DNA of 15,326 bases from the NCBI GenBank assembly GCA_013812565.1, contig JACCTF010000109.1, forward strand, positions 1 to 15,326, given 5' to 3'. The stretch is from Pyrinomonadaceae bacterium (GTDB lineage: Bacteria; Acidobacteriota; Blastocatellia; Pyrinomonadales; Pyrinomonadaceae). The translations under genes and the position numbers were made by a program. Of the stretch, positions 6,263 through 12,819 are shown piece by piece (the stretch's first letter is position 1; each line of letters begins with the position of its first letter). The notes beneath the pieces were generated by a model. That model worked only from the letters and a program-made list of their open reading frames with translations. It was not told where the DNA came from and ran no database searches.

Positions 6263-7423
6263 ATGCGCATAGGACTTGATGGAATTTCGTTGGTGGAAGC
6301 GCGGACGGGCGTCGGGCACTACACATTTGAGTTGGCCCGTGGTCTTGCAGAGGTGGCTCCCGATGATGAATTTGAATTAGTTTCGCCCTTTCCTTTTACC
6401 TCCCTGATTGCCGATGGAAGCGACCAGGGCCTGCCATCAAATTTGCGCATTGTCCGCGCTGAAGTGAATGCGCTCAAGAAGCGCTGGTGGACAATCGGCC
6501 TGCCGCTCTACGCCCGACAGTCTGCGCTGACACTCTTTCATGGCACCAACTACAATGTACCGCTGTGGCACAGGTGCCCTACGGTGGTGACGATTCACGA
6601 TCTCTCTCTGTTTCTTTATCCAGAGACGCACGAAGATCATCTCGTGAGACGTGCTCACCGCAGACTGCCCACGATGGCGCGCACAGCCGACTTGATCATC
6701 ACGCCCTCAGAAAGCGTCAAGCGCGAGGTTTGCGAACACCTGCCGGTTAAAGCGAGCAAGGTGGTGGCGGTGCCGGAAGCGCCGCGTCGTTCGTTTCGTC
6801 CGATCCCGCTGGAACACACCATCGAAACGAGACGACGGCTTGGCATTGAAGATGATTTTCTACTTTTCGTTGGAACCGTCGAGCCGCGTAAAAATCTGCT
6901 CACGCTGGTGCAAGCGTTTGATGAAATCTTGCGCACAACAACGCTTCGTCCGCAGTTGGTGATCGCCGGAAAGCGAGGATGGCTTGTTGATGATCTGTTC
7001 TCTTACATCAAGCGCACCGGCATCGACGAACGCATACTGTTCACAGGGTATGTTTCAGACGAAGATCTCTGTGCGCTCTATTCATCATGCCGCGTGTGCG
7101 TCTATCCATCTTTGTATGAGGGGTTCGGTTTGCCGCCGCTCGAAGCGATGGCCTGTGGCGCTCCGGTAGTTACAACGCGCATCCCGCCGATCATCGAAAC
7201 CGTGGGGCAAGCAGCGCGCTTGGTTGTCCCCAAAGATGTTCGCGCGCTTGCCCAGAGCATAATTGAATTATTGCAAGACGCCGACGAGCGGCAGCGTCTT
7301 TCTTACGCTGGACTTGAACGCGCCGCAGAATTTACTTGGGAGCGAACCGCCCGCCGGACGTTGGACGTTTACCATCAAGCGCTCGGCGCGGGAGCGGAGA
7401 AGCAGCGAGCCGCCAGTGCATAG
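6263..7423 (+). CDS. GT4 family glycosyltransferase (GT-B fold, MtfB-like)
   Basis: This cytoplasmic enzyme of 386 residues probably transfers a sugar from a nucleotide-sugar donor to a growing surface polysaccharide or glycolipid. The N-terminus MRIGLDGISL...RTGVGHYTFELARGL is the usual acceptor-domain start of this group, which supports the ATG at 6263 although no Shine-Dalgarno sequence is seen. Donor-domain hallmarks are FVGTVEPRKN (Arg209, Lys210), the IAGKRGW strand, FTGYVSDEDL, and the EX7E motif in YEGFGLPPLEAMACG (Glu286 and Glu294). The length is normal for the family. The start codon lies in a perfect palindrome ATGCGCAT (6263-6270). The gene stands alone, separated from the propeller gene by a palindromic repeat and ending in a shared terminator. 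Its sugar specificity cannot be read from sequence. Confidence 0.92.
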   Translation: MRIGLDGISLVEARTGVGHYTFELARGLAEVAPDDEFELVSPFPFTSLIADGSDQGLPSNLRIVRAEVNALKKRWWTIGLPLYARQSALTLFHGTNYNVPLWHRCPTVVTIHDLSLFLYPETHEDHLVRRAHRRLPTMARTADLIITPSESVKREVCEHLPVKASKVVAVPEAPRRSFRPIPLEHTIETRRRLGIEDDFLLFVGTVEPRKNLLTLVQAFDEILRTTTLRPQLVIAGKRGWLVDDLFSYIKRTGIDERILFTGYVSDEDLCALYSSCRVCVYPSLYEGFGLPPLEAMACGAPVVTTRIPPIIETVGQAARLVVPKDVRALAQSIIELLQDADERQRLSYAGLERAAEFTWERTARRTLDVYHQALGAGAEKQRAASA

Positions 7424-7435
7424 AATGTAAAAAGT

Positions 7436-7467
7436 GAAAGGCCGACTCCCCGGGGAATCGGCCTTTC
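7436..7467. terminator. Bidirectional intrinsic terminator between convergent genes
   Basis: GAAAGGCCGA (7436-7445) pairs perfectly with TCGGCCTTTC (7458-7467). The 12-nt loop can itself pair through TCC/GGA. On the plus strand the stem is followed by CATCTTTTGAGTTT; on the minus strand it is followed by CACTTTTTACATT. With the GT4 gene ending at 7423 and the DUF4214 gene ending at 7500, this stem can terminate both. Confidence 0.88.
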
Positions 7468-7499
7468 ATCTTTTGAGTTTATAATACCGTCCGGCGACG

Positions 7500-8363
7500 C
7501 TAGAAGCGGTTTCGATACTCCACTGAAGTGACAAAGCCCCAGACCATCGTCCATGCGTCGTCAGGGTTGCGGTCGAGCACCTTCAGCCACGCGGTGTAGC
7601 CATCCGGCTCCGGATCACGTCGGAGATAGCCGAAGTATTGCATCGCGACGAATGCTCCGTTGTACTCCTTGCGGCTCACCTCGTTGCTCTCCGCCACATG
7701 GCGCACCACATCAGCTCGCGTCTTTCTGCCTGCCTCCAGATCGCTCACCAGTTGATCACGGCTTGCCAGTTGTGCGCCTGCCGTGCGCAGCAACTCATCC
7801 ACGAAAGCGGCGTTCGCCATAACGTCATATTTGGCTTTGAAGTCCGCGCGCTGCGCCCACACATTGGCAAACTGCGTCTTCTTCGCTTCACGTTCTTCGG
7901 GAGTCCGCCCGGTGACGCTCGCCATGTCCGGCGTGAACTCGGCATAGCGCGGCATCCGTCCTAAGCTGGCTTTATAGAAGCGGTACACCCAGTAGCCTTT
8001 GATCTGGAACTCTTCCGATTGGAAGAACGACTTTGAGACTGCCACGAGGCCGCATTCCTTGTCGTTGCGGTCGCAACGGTTCATCACCCCGACCCAGGCG
8101 TTGAATCCGTCGGGTTCGGGAAACCGGCTCAGAAAATCGACATACTGTTGCTGGACGAAGAAATCCGCGTCATCAATGGTGATACGTTGAGTTGTACCGG
8201 GTCGCAAACGCAGCGGCTTGACTTTGATGTTGCCGTAATAGAGTTCGGAAGGCAGGTTCGGATTCTCTGTAATAATCCTTAAGGTGGGCGCGCTCTGGCT
8301 TTGGGCCAACGCGCTGATCGAAGCAATGGCTAGCGTGATTATGACAATGAGAATCTTTCGCAT
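7500..8363 (-). CDS. Small secreted protein made of a DUF4214-like module
   Basis: I choose the ATG at 8363 (287 residues) over one at 8393. GAGGA lies 8 nt upstream of 8363, and the protein then begins directly with a signal peptide, MRKILIVIITLAIASISALA, with cleavage before Gln21. After about 60 residues of linker the rest is a DUF4214-like helical module. It shows four quasi-repeats with the pattern FV-x(3)-Y-x(3)-L-x-R-x-P (for example FVQQQYVDFLSRFP and FVAMQYFGYLRRDP). It aligns without gaps to the subtilase C-terminus, with about 138 of 221 identical residues by hand count. DUF4214 has been compared with phycobilisome linker domains, but its function is not established. There is no catalytic motif; a binding or scaffold role outside the cytoplasm is the most one can infer. 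Confidence 0.88.
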   Translation of the reverse strand: MRKILIVIITLAIASISALAQSQSAPTLRIITENPNLPSELYYGNIKVKPLRLRPGTTQRITIDDADFFVQQQYVDFLSRFPEPDGFNAWVGVMNRCDRNDKECGLVAVSKSFFQSEEFQIKGYWVYRFYKASLGRMPRYAEFTPDMASVTGRTPEEREAKKTQFANVWAQRADFKAKYDVMANAAFVDELLRTAGAQLASRDQLVSDLEAGRKTRADVVRHVAESNEVSRKEYNGAFVAMQYFGYLRRDPEPDGYTAWLKVLDRNPDDAWTMVWGFVTSVEYRNRF

Positions 8364-8371
8364 CTTACTTT

Positions 8372-8376
8372 TCCTC
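8372..8376 (-). promoter_or_regulatory. Ribosome binding site of the DUF4214-like gene
   Basis: On the minus strand GAGGA, continuing into AAAG, lies 8 nt before the ATG at 8363. This decides the start in favour of 8363. Confidence 0.75.
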
Positions 8377-8446
8377 GGTATTAATAAACGCATGTGATTG
8401 GCCTGGTGGGGTTGGAAGATGAATGAGAGCGCTCGGGAAGGCTCTT

Positions 8447-8456
8447 GTCAATTGAC
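8447..8456. promoter_or_regulatory. Perfect 10-bp palindrome, possible operator
   Basis: GTCAATTGAC is fully self-complementary and lies in the leader of the DUF4214-like gene, about 40 nt downstream of its predicted start point. Another TTTGTCAAT occurs at 8518-8526 over the -35 box. A dimeric regulator site is possible, but nothing else supports it. Confidence 0.25.
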
Positions 8457-8496
8457 TGTGCCGGGGCTGTCGTGCGGTGCTCCAACAACGCGAAGC

Positions 8497-8526
8497 ACTG
8501 TAACTTGTTCCACAAACGTTTGTCAA
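8497..8526 (-). promoter_or_regulatory. Sigma70-like promoter for the DUF4214-like gene
   Basis: On the minus strand a perfect TTGACA (8526-8521) is followed by an 18-bp spacer and TACAGT (8502-8497, four of six matches to TATAAT). Transcription would start near 8490, giving a leader of about 125 nt. Confidence 0.45.
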
Positions 8527-8846
8527 TAAACTCTGTTTAACCTTCAGTGTCCAAATCGGTGGTTCTAAGTACCACAGGCTAAATTTGGATGTCAATTATG
8601 GGGTCCGCTGGGCTGACCAGAGCGAAGATGCGAATTGTTAGACTTAGCCCCCTTGCAAGCACTTCGAAAACTGGCTACTTTGTGCAACTTAATTTGTAAC
8701 ATCCGAATTAGTAGCTCGGGTCAGTCATAAGCGCTTTGCCGAACGGCCGAGAGTCGCCGGCCGAAGATTGTTGCTTCAACGAGCAATCGGCTCGTCATCT
8801 TTCATCAACGCTCTGTTTTTAACTACAAGCCCGGAGTAATGAACCG

Positions 8847-10421
8847 ATGGACTTCGATGTCAATGACCTTGCCGGACGCACACTGAAGCAAAACAGGGTC
8901 GCTGTTTTTATTGTCGCTTACAATGCCGAGAAACATATTGAAAAAGTTCTCAAACGAATCCCGGTATGGGTCGCGGAATCGCTTGCAGAGATTTATATCA
9001 TCGATGACCATTCGACGGATAAGACCGTTGCCGCTGCGGAGAAGGTTGACTGGCCGAAGCAGTACGCGCCGCTGCGTATTTATCGAACTCCGTACAACCA
9101 AGGATACGGCGGGAATCAGCGACTCGGTTACCTGTACGCAATCGCCCAGGGTTTCGACATCGTTGTTCTTCTGCACGGCGATGGTCAGTACGCGCCGGAA
9201 GCCTTGCCGCATATCCTCGCCCCTTACGCCGAAGGCGCTGAGGTCGTCTTTGGCAGCCGCTTCATCAACTCCAGGAATGCCATCAGGGGCGGGATGCCGC
9301 TGTATAAGTGGTTGGGCAACCGAATACTGACGAGCGCTCAGAACCTGATCCTCAACTCACACATGTCCGAGATGCACAGCGGCTACCGATCCTACCGCAC
9401 GTCGGTGCTGAAGCGGATTCCGTTTACCGATAACAGTCTCGGCTTTGCCTTCGATGCCGACATTATTATCCAACTGCATGCCGCCGGGTATCAAATCACG
9501 GAGGTGGCGATTCCAACCTACTATGGCGATGAGATATGTCATGTCAACGGGATGCTCTACGCCTGGCAGTGCGTTAAATCCGCTCTTAAATACAGGCTCA
9601 TGCAATACGAGATTTTCTATGATCCGAAGTTCGACATACGGTCGAATGTTGAAAGTCACTACACAACCAAGTTTGCTAAAACCTCGCTGCATTACTTTGT
9701 TCGCAATCTTTCACTAGATGCCGGAACGAGCTTGATTGATGTCGGCGGCGGGCGCGGGGACGCGGTGAGCAAAGCGTTCGCGGAGAAGGGAGTTGAGGTA
9801 ACTTGCATAGATCAACATCCTGATACGGCGAACACTTTGATCAAGCAGTTTCGTGTTGATCTCGATCAATCGTGGGAACGCCAGTTTCGCATTCAAAAAT
9901 ATGATGCGGCCTTTGCGTTGGACGTCCTTGAGCACCTGCAGTCACCCGAACAAGGCGCGGCCGAGATATTCCGGTGTTTGAAAACCGGCGGCAAGTTTTT
10001 TGTCAGCACGGGAAACATTGCGTTTCTGCCGCTGCGGATGGCGCTGCTCTTAGGGTGGTTTAACTACGGGCGGCGCGGCATTCTCGATCTCACCCACCGA
10101 CGCTTATTCACCATCAGTTCATTCCGCCGCCTTCTGAAAAACGCCGGCTTTAGGATCGATGAAATCCGCGGCTTCGGACCGCCGCTGCGTGACCTCTCAA
10201 ATGGTGATTCATTTCTACTAAACGTCGTAGACAGTTTATCGGCGTGGCTGGCTAAGCTGTGGCCTACGCTCTTCGCCTATCAAATACTGATCGAATGCAC
10301 AAGAACAGATTCGCCCACAGATCTCATGCGGCAAGTATTCCCCCGATCAGCTTCGCGAGAGCGTGAACTCCAGGAGCATGCCGCCCGGATTCAACACGAA
10401 CCTTCGGTGGGAGTTTCCTGA
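8847..10421 (+). CDS. GT2 glycosyltransferase (polyprenyl-phosphate glycosyl synthase-like) fused to a class I SAM methyltransferase
   Basis: The protein has 524 residues and two catalytic domains. Residues of about 14-240 form a GT-A fold like dolichol-phosphate mannosyl synthases: VAVFIVAYNAEKHIEKVL, IIDDHSTDKT, and HGDGQY at the metal/donor site (Asp112), then GSRF and a late MHSGYRSYR acceptor region. Such enzymes usually load a sugar onto polyprenyl phosphate at the inner membrane. Residues of about 265-490 are a methyltransferase: SAM-binding LIDVGGGRGD (residues 296-305), DVLEHL (359-364), and a GGKFFVSTGN strand. No transmembrane tail is evident. The ATG at 8847 has CCGGAG 10 nt upstream; an ATG at 8839 is out of frame. 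It heads a cluster with two GT-C membrane proteins. The methylated substrate is unknown; a lipid-linked sugar or a saccharide end is possible. Confidence 0.88.
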   Translation: MDFDVNDLAGRTLKQNRVAVFIVAYNAEKHIEKVLKRIPVWVAESLAEIYIIDDHSTDKTVAAAEKVDWPKQYAPLRIYRTPYNQGYGGNQRLGYLYAIAQGFDIVVLLHGDGQYAPEALPHILAPYAEGAEVVFGSRFINSRNAIRGGMPLYKWLGNRILTSAQNLILNSHMSEMHSGYRSYRTSVLKRIPFTDNSLGFAFDADIIIQLHAAGYQITEVAIPTYYGDEICHVNGMLYAWQCVKSALKYRLMQYEIFYDPKFDIRSNVESHYTTKFAKTSLHYFVRNLSLDAGTSLIDVGGGRGDAVSKAFAEKGVEVTCIDQHPDTANTLIKQFRVDLDQSWERQFRIQKYDAAFALDVLEHLQSPEQGAAEIFRCLKTGGKFFVSTGNIAFLPLRMALLLGWFNYGRRGILDLTHRRLFTISSFRRLLKNAGFRIDEIRGFGPPLRDLSNGDSFLLNVVDSLSAWLAKLWPTLFAYQILIECTRTDSPTDLMRQVFPRSASRERELQEHAARIQHEPSVGVS

Positions 10422-10472
10422 CGTTTAACGAGCGGAATTGTTTCAAACAGGGAGTAGCGCAGATCGGATGCG

Positions 10473-12800
10473 ATGCCCGAATCACTCATGTCGGTGAAAG
10501 AGTCAACACAACAAAGTATCAGGCCGCGCTCTTTTATCGAGCGCGCCCTCGGGCTAACGTCGGTGAGTGACACCCGGCTCGCGCTCGGCCTGACGCTGCT
10601 TTGTATCTTCACGCGGCTCTTGGCCGTCCCGGCTTCGCTCTGGGAATGGGATGACATTCTCTTTGCAAAGGCCATGCACCAGTATGACCTTGTGGCCCAC
10701 AGCCCGCACCCGCCGGGGTTTCCAGTCTTTGTCGCGATGGCGCGGGTAGCTTACGCTCTGCTCGGAGATGAACACTCGGCGCTCGTTGCCGTCAATCTCA
10801 TCTTCGCTTCGATGCTCGCGCCGGCACTATTCTACTTTTACCGTGAGGTCTTCGAAGATCGAGTGATCGCGCTGGCTGGCGCCCTGCTCGGTATCTTCGC
10901 CCCGAACGTGTGGGTTCACAGCGGGGCGGCCCGCAGCGATGGACCTGCCCTCACAATCGGCATCATCGGGCTTACTTTGATCATCCGCGGCCTACACTCG
11001 CGGCGCTCGCTTCTATTAGGCTGCGCGCTTTTCGGCTTAGGAATGGGCGTGCGAGTAACGCTGCTTCCTTGGATGGCGCCAACCGTCACCTTTGTGCTTC
11101 TCGCCCGGCTGTGGCTCCGGCAATGGCGACTTGTCGCTACGGCCGTTTTGATAATCGCCATCTGCATACTCTGTTGGTATGTTCCGCTCGTCCTTCATAC
11201 CACTTGGCGCGTCTACCGCTGGGTGGTCAATCAACACGCGCAGTTCGCCTTCGAGAATGACACGCTTTTCTCTCCTACGGAGAACCGCGTTGTTTCCTAC
11301 CGGCTGCGGCGCTTCCTCATGGATGTTTGGGGGGCGTCATGGATTATGTTGTCCATATATGGTTCTGCGGCACTCGGCTTACTGGCCTTAACTCTTCGGC
11401 GGCTATGGCAAACGCTCGGTTGGATGGCGTTGGCATTTCTGCCCTTCACAGCCTTCACCATGCTGATTAACACTCCGCTCAGCGCGCCGCTCTATTCCCT
11501 ACCTTACATTCCCTTTTTTACCGGGCTGGCGGCGTGCGGGATTGTGATGATCCCGCGCTTGATCTTTCATGCCGAACAATGGCGTGCGCTCAAAAACATC
11601 GGACTAATGCTTGCCGCTGGTCTGGCGCTCGGCATGGCTTCTTGGAGCTACCCCATAACCAAGCTGCTGAGGAGCGAAGAAAGTCCTCCGATCCGCGCGT
11701 CGCGTTACCTGCTGAAGACGCTGAATGCTAACCACGACGTTCTCTACTACGGCGGGCTGTTTAGGCCGCATGTCGAGTTCTACCTTCCAAATTATAGGAC
11801 GTATCTCCGAACCGGGACGAAAGAGGGAAACTTGATCAATCCGCCGCCGGCGGCCAGACCGCCCTCCTATAGCCTCACAGAGCATCCGGTACTTGGCGGC
11901 GATGGTGGCGGCCAAAGGTTTAGTTGGACGCCGGGGCCCGGAGCGAGGCGCTTGCGAAAATTGAGCCTCGGGCGATACTTCGACGCTTATATCACCGACC
12001 TGATCGATGCGCAGAGAGTCGTCTTCCTCTCCGGCTGGTTTCAGGAGGAGTCCAGCGGAGGGCAGACGTGGCGATGGATGAGTCGTCGGGGAAAACTCGC
12101 GCTGCTGGGCGAAGCAGATGCGATGGTGCTACGCCTGCGAGCTGTGGCTGCGTCTGCCGCTGGAGACAACAATCCCCCAACAATCGTGCTCCAGCTGGAT
12201 GGATCGGAGATAGATCGTTTCACCGCCGAAGGTAATGAAGTTGATCGCACGATCCTAGTAAAACCGGATGCGGGGCGTCTGTGGTCAACGTTGATCGTCG
12301 AGACAAACCAAACCGTCACGCCGCACCGCGTCGGGTTGGGCGGCGACAATCGCGAGCTCGGCCTACAGTGTTTCTTACTACAGTGGTCGCCGGCTTCGGG
12401 CGCGGCCCCGACGATCCACTCCGCCGATCACTTCTTAGGTTCCGGCTGGTACTCGCTTGAGGGTGATAAAGGAAATTACTGGCGGTGGACGAGCGAACAA
12501 GCTGTCACGCACCTTCCCCTGATCGAGGGCGACGCACGTCTCGACGTAACCATGTTAGTGCCCGAAGGAAGCGACGGCAGCAGGTCAGCGGTCACGGTAG
12601 AAGTAGCCGGGCAGGTACTTGAGACACTCCAACCTCCGGCAGGAATCTTCAGCAGGACTTACGTGGTTCCCGCTTCACTCCACCGGGCGGAACGAAGCCG
12701 ACTGACGCTCTCGGCCAAGAGCGCCGCCTCTCCATTAGACCGAAGACCACTATCCATACAGGTTTTCCATCTCGGATGGACACCAAGCGAAGAACACTGA
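10473..12800 (+). CDS. GT-C membrane glycosyltransferase (ArnT/PMT-like) with duplicated C-terminal beta-rich domain
   Basis: This 775-residue integral membrane protein has about ten hydrophobic segments between residues 35 and 415. The first outer loop carries acidic residues (Asp60-Asp61 in WEWDD), the usual catalytic position of GT-C enzymes, followed by HPPGFPVF (from His79), a signature of this superfamily. It probably transfers a sugar from a polyprenyl-phosphate donor on the periplasmic face. The soluble C-terminus contains two tandem copies of one domain, starting GWFQEESSGGQTWRW (Gly521) and GWYSLEGDKGNYWRW (Gly658), each ending with LQWSPA or LGWTPS. The ATG at 10473 is the first start after an in-frame TAG at 10455; AGGGAG is 18 nt away, so Met6 (10488) remains possible. 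It lies 51 bp after the GT2-methyltransferase gene. Confidence 0.85.
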   Translation: MPESLMSVKESTQQSIRPRSFIERALGLTSVSDTRLALGLTLLCIFTRLLAVPASLWEWDDILFAKAMHQYDLVAHSPHPPGFPVFVAMARVAYALLGDEHSALVAVNLIFASMLAPALFYFYREVFEDRVIALAGALLGIFAPNVWVHSGAARSDGPALTIGIIGLTLIIRGLHSRRSLLLGCALFGLGMGVRVTLLPWMAPTVTFVLLARLWLRQWRLVATAVLIIAICILCWYVPLVLHTTWRVYRWVVNQHAQFAFENDTLFSPTENRVVSYRLRRFLMDVWGASWIMLSIYGSAALGLLALTLRRLWQTLGWMALAFLPFTAFTMLINTPLSAPLYSLPYIPFFTGLAACGIVMIPRLIFHAEQWRALKNIGLMLAAGLALGMASWSYPITKLLRSEESPPIRASRYLLKTLNANHDVLYYGGLFRPHVEFYLPNYRTYLRTGTKEGNLINPPPAARPPSYSLTEHPVLGGDGGGQRFSWTPGPGARRLRKLSLGRYFDAYITDLIDAQRVVFLSGWFQEESSGGQTWRWMSRRGKLALLGEADAMVLRLRAVAASAAGDNNPPTIVLQLDGSEIDRFTAEGNEVDRTILVKPDAGRLWSTLIVETNQTVTPHRVGLGGDNRELGLQCFLLQWSPASGAAPTIHSADHFLGSGWYSLEGDKGNYWRWTSEQAVTHLPLIEGDARLDVTMLVPEGSDGSRSAVTVEVAGQVLETLQPPAGIFSRTYVVPASLHRAERSRLTLSAKSAASPLDRRPLSIQVFHLGWTPSEEH

Positions 12801-12819
12801 TGGCCCTACGGCAGCGTAA

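Larger units (their letters stand above)
8364..8846. other. Divergent promoter region, non-coding
   Basis: These 483 bp separate the minus-strand DUF4214-like gene from the plus-strand glycosyltransferase cluster. Apart from the minus-strand promoter and the GTCAATTGAC palindrome, the half near the cluster holds a GC-rich hairpin (CGGCCG at 8744-8749 with CGGCCG at 8758-8763). A second partly overlapping stem, GATTG (8766-8770) with CAATC (8784-8788), could compete with it. No convincing -35/-10 pair was found for the cluster. Confidence 0.6.
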
